Source of the DNA: Helianthus annuus
Lineage: Eukaryota > Streptophyta > Magnoliopsida > Asterales > Asteraceae
Reading direction: 5' to 3'
Length of the DNA: 64,000 bases
NCBI RefSeq assembly: GCF_002127325.2
Contig: NC_035440.2
Location: forward strand, 78,679,375 to 78,743,374
A program made the position numbers and the translations under genes. Of this stretch, positions 25,213-36,761 are shown in pieces. The notes under the pieces are model-generated. The model made no database searches. It was not told where the DNA came from and was given only the letters and a program-made list of their open reading frames with translations. Each line of letters opens with the position of its first letter. Position 1 is the stretch's first letter.

Positions 25213-25515
25213 TTGGTTATAGAGAACTTGGTTTTAATATGGAAAAACGTTTTTATTAAAACCAGACTATAACCAGAACAGTGCTCTCAACGATCCACAA
25301 CGACGCTTCGCTCCACGTGCAAGACTCGACATCCTGGGTAATAAGGTATATGTTTATTACCTACTTGCTAGAACTGCGTAGAACTATGCTCGTAGTATGC
25401 TTACATTACTTTGCTCACTACTTGTCATTGCATGAGAATACTTATGTGCTTACACTCTTCTGTCATCGCACTACTCGCGAACCATTCATACTTATGCTAC
25501 CTTTACTGCTCGATC

Positions 25516-26580
25516 ATGTCTGGACGTGTTAACATGACTCAAGCCCGGTTGACGGCTCTCATTAACGAACAAGTTTTTGCGGCGCTTGCAGCCGCACAAG
25601 CAGGAGGTATAACCTGCTATTCCAAACCTATCCTAGGATGTTAGATCCTACTCTCGTGACCCAACTCTCGCGCTTAACCTTGATCTATCTTTCTCGCGCA
25701 ACGGGTCAGAACGCACAACCTGTCTGCACATTCAAGAACTTCATGGACTGTCGTCCAAGCACATTCAGTGGCGCCGAAGGAGCAGTGGGACTACTCCATT
25801 GGCTTGGGAAGCTCGAGGCAGTAATTGAGATGTGTGAATGCCCTAAGGCTCGCAGGGTCAAGTACGCCACTGGTACTTGGAAGGAATCGCGCTAACCTGG
25901 TGGAACGCGCAAGTACGGATACTAGGGTTGGCAGCTGCTAACGCCACCCCCTGGAACGAATTCAAAGAATGCATTAAAAGGGGATACTGCACGCGTGATG
26001 ACATCCACAAGTTGGAAGGGGAGCCTTACCATTTGAAAATGACGGGGTCAGAAATTGAAGCTCATACGAAACGGTCAAACGAACTGGCCATCTTGTGTCC
26101 AAGCATGGTGGACCCTCCAAGCAAGCGTATCGAATTGTACCTCAAGGGTCTAGCCTCAGAAATTCAGAGCCATGCTACATCGGCTAACCTCGACAATATC
26201 CAAGGCTGCCTAGCTGTATCAACGCTATTACTACCGCTACCACTTCTGCTACTCCCGCTACTCCTAGTGACAACAAGCGGGAATGGGATGGGTATTCCAG
26301 CAAGGATTCCGCTACCGTTCAGTCTCAAGCGCAGCAGCAGTGCAAGAATATTGATCACCAGAGCCCGGGTCAGTCAACTTCTGGTGGTCAGGGGCAGGGT
26401 GGATATCGGGGAATTCACCCACTGTGTATCAAATGCAACAGACACCACAGTGGTTAGTGCAACGAGGGACGTTGCCAGAGGTGTCTCAAGATGGGCCATG
26501 AAGCTAAGGATTCAGGAGCCCACGGCTTGCAAATCAGAATCGCCAGCAGCAGCAGCAAGCAGAAATCCTATGCAATGAAA
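25516..26580 (+). pseudogene. Element C gag, frameshifted
   Basis: The probable start is the ATG of MSGRVNMTQARL at 25516. The frame is lost near 25600, where about 90 extra bases sit between the N-terminal helix and FKNFMDCRPSTFSGAEGA. It shifts again near 25880, just before ALTWWN. The gag core continues to about 26200 in a third frame. A CCHC knuckle (CQRCLKMGHEAKD) is present near 26470-26510, but in yet another frame and after a stop. The Gln-rich linker then runs straight into the C-terminal end of protease, so gag cannot be made whole. Confidence 0.85.
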
Positions 26581-28212
26581 AGATTGTTCGCATTCCTCGT
26601 TCTAGTCAAGAACCTCTCGAAGTTCAAGGCGACAAGAGAGGTGCTGTGGTTGGCATCACCTCTATCTTGAAAGCTCAGAAATGTTTGCGGAAGGGTCACA
26701 CCGCAATTTTTGGCTCTCGTTACTGACGCATCAGCGAAAGAAAAGAAGTTGGAAGACCATCCAGTTGTACGCGACTTTCCTCAGGTGTTCCCTGAAGATT
26801 TACCTGGTTTACCGCCTCATCGCCAAGTCGAGTTTCAGATTGAGTTAGCCCCTGGAGCAGCACCAATAGCCCGCGCACCGTATCGTTTAGCTCCAACCGA
26901 ATTGGAAGAGCTGTCAAAGCAGCTGCAAGAGCTCTTGGAAAAGGGTTTTATTCGTCCAAGCTCTTCGCCTTGGGGAGCTCCAGTGTTATTTGTGAAGAAG
27001 AAAGACGGTACGTTCAGAATGTGCATCGACTACCGTGAACTGAACAAGGTGACGGTGAAGAACCGTTATCCTCTTCCGCGCATCGACGACTTGTTCGACC
27101 AGTTGCAAGGGTCGAGTTACTATTCCAAGATAGACTTGAGGTCAGGATATCATCAGCTGAGAGTCCGGGATGAGGACGTCTCTAAAACAGCCTTCAGAAC
27201 TCGTTATGGTCACTACGAGTTCCTCGTCATGCCATTTGGGTTAACGAACGCGCCTGCCGTATTTATGGACCTTATGAACAGGGTGTGTAAACCCTACCTA
27301 GACAAGTTCGTCATCGTATTCATCGACGACATTCTGATTTACTCCAAGAGTCAGGAGGAACACGAGCAGCATCTTCGCCTTATTTTGGAACTCCTTCGGA
27401 AGGAGCAGCTGTACGCCAAGCTTTCTAAATGCGACTTCTGGCTTCGTGAAGTCAACTTCTTAGGCCATGTGGTGAACAGGGATGGGATTCATGTCGATCC
27501 ATCCAAGGTTGATTCGATCAGAAACTGGCCAGCACCACGTACACCGACAGAAATACGCCAATTCTTGGGTTTGGCGGGTTACTACAGGCGATTTATTAAA
27601 GACTTCTCAAAGATCGCGCAACCACTTACTATGCTAACACAGAAAGGTGTCGTTTACAGATGGGGGAATACGCAAGAGACCGCTTTTCAGTACTTAAAGG
27701 ATAGGCTTTGCAGCGCACCTATTCTCTCATTGCCAGAGGGCACGGATGACTTCGTGGTTTATTGTGACGCATCGATACAGGGGCTTGGCTGTGTATTGAT
27801 GCAGCGGGATAAGGTTATTGCCTACGCTTCACGACAACTCAAAGTTCATGAACGGAATTATACGACGCACGACTTAGAGCTGGGAGCTATTGTTTTCGCG
27901 CTTAAGATATGGCGACACTACCTGTACGGTACCAGGTGCACAATTTACACCGATCACAGGAGTCTCGAGCATATTCTTAAGCAAAAGGATTTGAACATGC
28001 GTCAACGGAGATGGGTTGAACTACTGAATGACTACGAATGCGCCATCAAGCATCATCCAGGCAAGGCCAATGTTGTGGCTGATGCCCTCAGTCGGAAAGA
28101 CACTCTACCTAAGCGCGTGCGAGCGCTACAGCTTACTATTCAGTCCAGTCTTCCTGCACAGATACGAACTGCTCAGATAGAAGCTCTGAAAACCCGAAAA
28201 CGTCATGGCTGA
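26557..28212 (+). pseudogene. Element C pol: protease remnant, RT and RNase H
   Basis: After the Gln-rich gag linker the sequence passes directly to the protease C-terminal motif (NEKIVRIPRS) and KAQKCLRKG. The D-S/T-G-A active site is missing, an internal deletion of a few hundred bases. From 26710 a 500-codon frame holds the RT entry ([20 protein letters not shown]), the RT core with FIDD near 27320, and RNase H with YCDAS near 27763 and DHRSLEHI. The frame ends at 28210, where a shift separates it from integrase. RT and RNase H themselves look intact. Confidence 0.9.
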
Positions 28213-29653
28213 AGCCTTACGCGGTTCAAGGCAACGAATGGAACAAAAGGAAGACGGCGCCTACTATGTAACGGGGCGTATTTGGGTCCCACTCTATGGC
28301 GGTTTACGAGAGCTTATGATGGACGAAGCACACAAGTCTCGCTACTCGGTACATCCAGGGTCGGATAAAATGTACCACGACATCAGAACTACTTATTGGA
28401 GGCCTAGCATGAAGGCCCACATTGCCACCTATGTTGGCAAGTGCTTGACCTGTGCAAGAGTCAAGGTTGAATATCAGAAACCTGCAGGCCTACTTCAGCA
28501 ACCCAGGATACCACAGTGGAAATGGGAAGAGATATCCATGGACTTTGTTACAGGCCTACCCAGATCCCAGCGTGGGAATGATACTATATGGGTGATCGTG
28601 GATCCACTCACCAAGTCTGCACACTTCCTGGCTATTAAGGAAACGGATAAGTTCTCCACTCTCGCAGACATCTATCTTAAAGAAGTTGTTTCGAGGCACG
28701 GGGTGCCCACCTCCATTATTTCGGATCGGGATGCACGATTCACGTCAGAGCTATGGCAAGCGATGCACAAATCCTTCGGCTCACGATTAGACATGAGCAC
28801 AGCATATCATCCTCAGACGGATGGGCAGTCTGAGCGAACTATCCAAACTCTAGAAGACATGCTTCGAGCATGTGTCATCGATTTCGGCAACGGCTGGGAA
28901 AAACACCTCCCTTTAGTGGAGTTTTCATACAATAACAGTTACCACACCAGCATTCAAGCCGCTCCATTTGAGGCATTGTACGGACGTAAATGCCGGTCAC
29001 CTCTCTGTTGGGCAGAGGTGGGGGATAGTCAGATTACGGGTCCAGATATTGTAGTGGACGCCACAGAAAAGATTGCACAAATACGACAACGCATGGCGGC
29101 AGCACGCGACCGTCAGAAAGCCTACGCGGACAAGCGTAGAAAGCCATTGGAATTTGAGGTCGGGGACCGGGTTTTATTGAAAGTTTCACCCTGGAAGGGT
29201 GTGGTTCGATTTGGTAAACGAGGCAAACTGAATCCGCGGTACGTCGGACCATTCGAAATCTTAGAAAAGATTGGCAAAGTAGCCTACAGATTAAACCTAC
29301 CAGCTGAACTCGGTGCAGTTCACAATGTATTTCATGTGTCGAATCTGAAGAAGTGCCTGTCAGATGAGACCCTTATAGTTCCTTTTAAGGAACTCACTAT
29401 CGACGAGCGGTTGCAGTTCGTCGAGGAACCAGTTGAAATCACGGACCGGGATGTTAAGGTCCTCAAACACAAGAGAATCCCTCTTGTTCGAGTTCGTTGG
29501 AACTCCCGACGTGGCCCAGAGTACACCTGGGAACGCGAAGACCAAATGAAAGAAAAGTATCCCCAGTTATTCGAGAACCGTGCAACCACTACTGAGGCTG
29601 AAGCTACTACTACAGAATTTCGGGACGAAATTTCCAAATCAACGGGGGGATGA
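28205..29653 (+). pseudogene. Element C integrase and chromodomain
   Basis: This 482-codon frame is offset from RT-RNase H by a frameshift near 28190-28205. It has the HHCC finger ([10 protein letters not shown], then CLTCARVK), the catalytic Asp codons at 28541 and 28724, and Glu at 28832, with exactly 35 residues between the last two. [13 protein letters not shown] has Pro where Arg is usual. The GPF/Y module ([13 protein letters not shown]) and the chromodomain ([10 protein letters not shown], then TWEREDQM) follow. The end reads through a first palindromic motif (29616-29633). Internally open and complete, so integrase would be plausible if expressed separately. Confidence 0.9.
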
Positions 29654-29754
29654 TGTGACACCCCAGGAAAACCAGTGAACAATACAACTTACCTAGCTTC
29701 CTCAGTGAGTGCGTACCAAATTTCGGGACGAAATTTCTTCTAAGTTGGGGATAA
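29616..29754 (+). other. Duplicated palindrome and polypurine tract at the 3' end of element C
   Basis: The palindromic motif occurs twice (29616-29633 and 29718-29736). The first is followed by AACGGGGGGATGA and TGTGACACCCC, which looks like another family's polypurine tract and LTR start. The second is followed by the real tract AGTTGGGGATAA before the LTR at 29755. Confidence 0.75.
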
Positions 29755-32002
29755 TGTGACAACTCGAATTTCCACGATTTCTATCTTCGCATTTGTTACA
29801 CGTAATTGTTTGGATTGTTTGTTACACGACTTATTGTTTCGCAACGGAACACGTTTGTAATATGTTAAATCGTGTAATGAATGATATGCTTTATTTGTGT
29901 ACAACATACGTGCCTTTATGGATATATAGTTGTATATTGCTAGTGTATGTTGTGTGAGTATATAATTATTAGTAAACATGAACTCTAGCCGAAAACACTC
30001 ATTTGAAACCCCCCCCCCCTCATGAAATCACCTCACCCCCCACGAAAACACTATGGGTTTTCGTTCACATGTGGCCAACGAAAAATCAAATGGGCTTTAG
30101 GCCCAGAAGTGGTTCAGTTATATATTTCTCTTAATCCTTTACGTGAATGTTTTTAATCGGCAAACCCTAACTATCACTCTCAAGTCGATGGCAGCCCTTC
30201 TCTTATTCGGAGTCAGATCTCTCTTGTTTGATCTCCTTGAGTTCGGTTAGTGATTTACACTGTTTGTTAGTTTCAGATCTAGATATATAGTATGTTGTTG
30301 ATGTGTTCTTGAAAGAATGATATATGGACAATTTGTTACATAACTCTATGTGAAACCTGATGATGTAGAATTCTAGGGTTATGAGTTCCAATGCTAACAC
30401 ATGTGTCGCCAATTACTGTGATGATGCTTGATATTGTTTTGGTAAATAATACGTGTCATAGTAGGTCCAATGAGCATTGTATGGATAATCAAATTGTCGG
30501 CCACTAAATTTAGCATCATCATTTATTAATAGACAGCCATGTGATTATGTGATTGATGCTGTATACATGGTACATAGATGATGATTCAAAGTGTATTGAT
30601 GTTGGTGTTATTAATAATAAAAAAAAAAAGAAAGAAGGCAATTAAAGGAGTCCTAGGAAACCGATCCATGTCAGTAGTTGGGTCGGTTCTTTATAATTGA
30701 ATGGCTGGGTAAAATAGTGGTGTCAAAGGAGAGATGTAAAGCTCCTATTAGTGGGATTGGGCGGTTGGTGAAAGGCTATTGGTTGAGGGCTTTGGCCCAA
30801 TAGTGGTAATTCGATGTGTGTGATTATGCTTGAAAACTGATTGTAACCGAAAGATTTAAGTTATACGAAAGATAGTTATTGTGACCGAAAGATATGTGTT
30901 CTCCGAAACATAACCTTGACCGAAACATAGCTGGAGTGGACCGAAGGATAGCTATGGTCGAAAGATGACATATAGTTCGAAACATAGTTTTTGGTCCGAA
31001 AGATAATTGTGTTAATCATAGACCGAAAGATAAGGGTGGATCGAAAGATGCATGGTTATGAATGTACTTTGAAAGATGGAATGTATGCTTGATTATTTGA
31101 CATGCCATGCTTGGTGATGAGCGTTAATAATTGCATTCGTGCATACTAGCTGATGATTTAATGTGAAATACTACGTGTTGTGTCGTTATGCAAAATGACT
31201 GTTATGTGAACATTAAATTGCATGCGTATCATTGCGAACATGAACTGATTTGTTATACGTGCATACAATAGGACGTGATTAATTACTTGTGAGTGCATAA
31301 TCTAGCATACCGAGCAAACCAAGGTGAGTTCACACAGCCAAGGCATGGGTTCCCAGGGTGGGAATGGGTTGGATGATTATTTGTGCATGCTTAAATGATA
31401 CTTGTCGAACAGCCTTCGCACACACCCTGGTTGGTAAAGACTATGGTCGCGAACGAACTACTCAACTGCCTTCGCACACACCCTGGTCGGTAAAGACTAT
31501 GGTCGCGAACGAACTGATAAATTGCCTTCGCACACACCCTGGTCGGTAAAGACTACGGTCGCGAACTAACGAACCAAATCTTCGCACACATGCCTGGGAG
31601 GCCGCGATGGAACTGATACGATATGAAACTTAATTGAACGAACGCACTATTACCCAAACTAAACTATTAACTGTGAACTCGCTCAACTAGTTTGTTGATT
31701 ATCTGCTGCATGCCTTGCAGGACCTTAGGTACATATTGGAGCTTGCACAAGGAGGGAGCAGGTCGTTGTGGGAATTGGATCGCGAACGTTAATTGAACTC
31801 ATGATTACAATTGAGAATTTTATTACTATGCTTCCGCTACTTAAACAATATTTGGTTTTGAAACATCAGTCATATCTTTATGAATTGTATTAACTACTTT
31901 TGATTATTAAATACTATGTTTGATATGATTGATGGCTTGATCCTGGTCATGTCACGCCTCCAAGCGGTGGTACTCCGCGTGTGGGATTTTGGGGGTGTGA
32001 CA
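29755..32002 (+). mobile_element. Element C 3' LTR
   Basis: Nearly identical to 22945-25195. It ends GGGGGTGTGACA at 32002, followed by the GTAAG duplication. Confidence 0.93.
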
Positions 32003-32007
32003 GTAAG

Positions 32008-32478
32008 TTTGTGGATGAAAGATCGTGCTTAGATTTAAATGAGATCCAAAGGCCTCTTGAAATGACTTCTAAATTAGTGAAATGAAGCGACCGTCTTGGT
32101 CTGAGATGATTGAAATAGGCACTCCATGATGAGCCACTATTTCTTTGAGATAGAGTTCTGCTAGTTTCTCTATACTAACCTTCTCCCGAATTGGTAAGAA
32201 GTGTGCAGACTTTGTTATTCTATCGATGATTACCCATTCACATCACGACCGCATTAGGTCCTGGGTAACTTCGTAATGAAGTCCATCGATATTGGTTCTC
32301 ATTTTCAAAAGGGAATTTCGAGTTGTTGTACCAATCTCGAGGGATTTTGCTATTCGACTTTGACTTTCGCGCAAGTCAAGCATTTTCCGACATAAGTCGC
32401 GATATCACTTTTGAGGTTAGGCCACCAATAGTATTCTTTCAATACTTAGGCCTATGTGCTTCCTCAAAATATCATCTC
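32008..32478 (-). pseudogene. Element B pol piece: integrase core
   Basis: The minus strand encodes [50 protein letters not shown] and FGSHLNLSTIFHPQT, the integrase core up to the C insertion site. The first His-containing part of the zinc finger is missing or scrambled just left of the D junction. A TAG follows the second Asp region. It is bounded by element C on the left and element D on the right. Confidence 0.85.
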
Positions 32479-35400
32479 TGTGACATCTGTGCTTGTAATC
32501 ATTGTAAACAATTCAGTTATCAATGAAATAAAGTTATTTGATCCCAATGTTTGTTTATTTATGTTTGATGTTTTTCATGTTTTGACTTTTATCCGCTTTC
32601 AAACTCTATATCGCTTTCTAGATAATTATACGCAAACTGGTACGAAAACGTAATCAGATAAACGCGACAAATACTCCAGAACATCAATTTATGCTTAACA
32701 TACCTTAAATAACCTTTACATAACTTAGAAATAAGTTTTGAAGGCTTTGGTATGGCAAAATCTAGTTTATTCGCTTACAGGGACTAAGATTGACAAACTG
32801 CGAAAGTATGCCGATTTGAACTGTAACGAACATTCCGGAACATGCCCATAAGTTAACCACACCCTAAATATCCTTTACATAGCTTAGAAATAGGCTTTGA
32901 GGGGTTCGGTGTGCTAAAATAAACTTTTGGGTCATTCAGGGACTAAAAGCGTCAAAAAGTGCATAAGTTTGCATTTTCGCGCATAACTTACATTCAGAAT
33001 ACTTCCGGACATCCAAAAATTTATGCAAGAATTAAAATATTTTATTTTAGTGTTTGGCATGAGAAAAATCCATTCGTCGCGCAATTTGGATCGTTTTTCG
33101 CGCTTATGCGCATTCCGTCGTAATTAAGCAAAAATCGCGATCATACGACCAAACGAACCAACATCCGGAATATTTTTGAGCATGTTTCAAGTTCCCCACA
33201 CTTTAACTTCATCTTAGAGCCTTGAAATGAGGTTAACGGGGCTTAAACGTGCCAAAAATGGGCCTAAATACATGCTTCTGAAGTGCAGGGACTAAAACTG
33301 CAATTTCTGAATAGTTATCCAAGCGGGCCGCGTAAGCCCATATGTATATCTTACGCGGGCCGTGTAAAAGGCCCAGTAACAGAAAGCCAGTTTCTGAAAC
33401 AGCAGCTGGTATTCGTTGAATTTGGACATGCTTTTGATCAATCTAGGGGCAAATTTTGATGGTTTTTAGCTACCCCTTGTATTGCAAAACCATTTGCCCA
33501 AGTGGAGGGCCAAGATTAAAGCTCGATTATCGAGAAACGATCCTAACGGTTCTAACATTTCTATAAATACCCACTTGCTTTCACTTGCATTGCTCACATT
33601 TGATCTGATTCTTGCTCTCTAATTGGAAGTATATGCTTCCTACCTGAGAGTGAATCGGGTCAAAGCTTGCGGGGACCTTCTGTAGGTATTCTTTCGTGCT
33701 TTTCATTCGTTTTATCGTTAAAGTCAAACTGTGTTTGACTTTCTGCATTGACCAGTTTATGGTCAACGCGAAGTTCGTTTGAACTTCATAACGTGAGCGT
33801 AATCACGATGGTTATAGTCTCTAGTAACTATACCTACTGATTACCACGTTATCTAGGCTCAGTGACGAGTCGTAGTTTCGGCCAAAATGCGTTTTCTCGC
33901 GTATTTTGTAACCAAACTACTCTAGGGTATTAAAACAGTTTGTTTTAATACCAAACCTGTTTTCTAACTTTACTAAACATGTTCTAGCATGTTTAGCTTG
34001 TCGCTTTTAGATTTGTGCTTGTTTAGGGTCGTAAAGGTAAGCGATCTAATCAATCGCTTATACCTTCGAACCCGACCCATTTGGTCTATCATTAGGATCC
34101 CACCAAACGCTTTAGGTGACCATAGTTGTATAGGGAATAACCTTCCGAGGATTTTACCTTATGGTCACGTCGTTTAAGTAGTTGTATGATAGGTAATGTA
34201 TGTGCCTTAGGTAAATTACCAAAATGCCCTTTTTACGCTAAAATTCATTTTAAGCCTATGTAACATAATTTTTGGTATCTAAACTGATCTAGCAACAATA
34301 TTAAACATGTTAAGGCATATCTTGCTTCTCATAGGGCTAGTTAGGCATTCCGAACGCGTTTTACGCGAACGACGCGTTAAAGTAGCATAAGCTACCTAAA
34401 CAGGTCGTAACGGGTCAAAAGAACTTAGGATAAGTTTCGTTTTAGTATGTAGGCTTTGTTAAACCATACGACATAAGTTCCCATACTTATTTGGTTTACG
34501 AACCCTCGTACTACCCGATCCTCCGAATAGGTCCGTTTATTAATGTAGATACCTATATAGGTGCCGTTTGATTCCATGATCTTCTAGCATTGCTTGGTGG
34601 TTATCCTAGGACTTCTAAGCAATCTCAAGTGAGTACATAGTCCCCTCTTTTACTGTTTTCCAAACGTTTTGGGGTGAAACACATGTGCCTACTTGTTACT
34701 TTCATGCTTTTCATGCTTTCATATCATATACTTGCTATGTTCATTAGTACACTATTAGTACATGATTTCATTATGTTTTTGCTATGTATGTCCATTGTGC
34801 GCATACTTAGTACATCGTTTCACATCACATTTTATGCTATGTATGTTCATCATACTTAGTGCATTTGTTTTACATCACATGCTATGTATGTTCATCATGC
34901 TTAGTACATTTTCATCACATGCTTACATTTTGGGTATGACATTTGGTTTGTTTAAGTGGGACCATATACATTCATTAACTTTGATCACGCCGCTCGTTAG
35001 TAGGTAATGGTACCATAGGAATTGACAACTCCCGTTCTTGACATCCTGGGTATGTTTGGATGGAAGGAATACCGAATTCGATTAAGCATAACATAGATAG
35101 ACCTTTAAATTGTTTAAAGGTTTATCACCACAGTCGCAAGGCTTGGATGTATGCATTTTCACAATACCGCATAAATGTTTGTATTCTTTATAGCATGTAT
35201 TTCCACAAAACATAACATTGATTTAAACTGAGTTTTACTTCAATACCTTGTTTTGTGCATTTTCACCTATGGTTTAGTTGATACATATTTCACTTGCCAT
35301 ACATGACATTTTGTTCACACATTACATGATTGACATTTGACATAGACATTTTGACATGGTTTCCACAATGACATTTGACAATTTGGTTTAGACATGGGCA

Positions 35401-36096
35401 ATTTACATTAGTGGTTTGTTTAGGTAAGTGGTTTAAGTAACGAGACGTATGTAATGTGATACAAGCATGGTGGATACGCTGCTGGTACTTCCTATATATA
35501 AGTGCTTGTATTATATTACATGTCGTAACGTTATTTAAATCATTCAATTGGATTTATACATTTTTTACAAATAACATATTTTTCACAAGACATTGTTTTA
35601 CAAAACAATTTATTTATTACAACTTATTTTACATGGTTATTTATTTAACCATACATTATTCTTTTACTTATACATATCATCTGATTTTTTCACTTTTTAA
35701 ACAATTTACAAAACAAAACAATTTACAAGGTTCATGACTAACTTTTATTAAACATTTTCTTAAACTTAAGTCATGAATCCTATTTTCACAAAACCTATGT
35801 ATCTCACAGGCATTTTTATGCTGACGTACCTATTTTCACATGTGTTTCAGGAGCTAATGCATAGGACGTTCGTGACACGCTAGGGTGGACTTGGGCCTTA
35901 GTGACGATAAAATGGAACTAGACTAGTTAAAACTTGTTATGTACTCTTTGTTTCAGTTGTTTTAAGACAATGTAACATGTTTGTTTGATCAATAAAATAT
36001 AACTTTGTATGCCATGGTTGTGAAACAATAATTCTGTTACAACACTCCCCGACGTTTCCGCCACGATTTGATGTTTTACGTGGTCGGGGTGTGACA
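32479..36096 (+). mobile_element. Element D 5' LTR
   Basis: It starts TGTGACATCTGTGCTTG and ends GGGGTGTGACA. U3 has a hairpin GCGTAAG/CTTACGC (33330-33356) inside two GCGGGCC motifs. The TATA box is TATAAATA at 33562-33569. Three ~55-bp repeats with gctatgtatgtncatc lie around 34785-34930. Confidence 0.92.
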
Positions 36097-36103
36097 GAAG
36101 AGT

Positions 36104-36117
36104 TGGCATCAGAGCCA
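36104..36117 (+). other. Primer binding site of element D
   Basis: TGGCATCAGAGCCA, matching the initiator tRNA-Met complement with one mismatch (C for T at position 4). The leader to 36761 resembles that of element A. Confidence 0.85.
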
Positions 36118-36761
36118 ATGGTTATAGGGAATTAGGTTATTAGTAATGCTTTGACCTAGACTATAACCTTTCTAGGACCCCTAACACAAGTTGTCTTGTG
36201 TGTAGATCTTAAAACATGCATTTCACTTATCCTTAGGTGATCACCAAAACGTGAACCCAAATTTTCTAAAACGATTTTCGAAAAACAATCTTCTGTTTTC
36301 AAATGATTTATTATATGGTTTTGAACCCTTTTTGATTTTTCAATTTGATTTTGATACTTTATCATTTGTTTTTGAATGATTCTTTTGGCCTTGTGCCTTC
36401 CAAGTTTTCAAAATCTCGTCAAAGTTTTGGGTTCTAAATAGTGTGAACACGTGCAAACTGGAAGGGTGAATGCCTGTACCCTGGGTTTTCTGTCTAAGGC
36501 TAGAGTGTTCGTACAAATCCACATAATCGGACCAGTCACTCTTACCTGGGAACTCTAGGGGTGAGTGTTCACTTATAGGCGAGCATGTCTTCGCTAAGCA
36601 TTATTTATGGACCCATTTACTTTGATTAGTCACTGTGCGTCGTCTGTTTGCTTTGTGACACGGACAAATGACCACCATCCTTGCTTTGTTGATTTTGTTT
36701 CATCTCATTCTTTTCATCTAATCATCTCACTCGTTTCCTCTCATGTTTTCCTCTTTTTAGC

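Larger units (their letters stand above)
22945..32002 (+). mobile_element. Element C: young but defective chromovirus (9058 bp)
   Basis: Complete, with GTAAG duplications at 22940-22944 and 32003-32007. The LTRs are 2251 and 2248 bp. The only differences I found are a 14- versus 11-base C run (23199 and 30009) and one A to G (24505 versus 31312). It inserted into the integrase region of B in the opposite orientation. The coding region has frameshifts, and the protease active site is missing. Confidence 0.93.
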
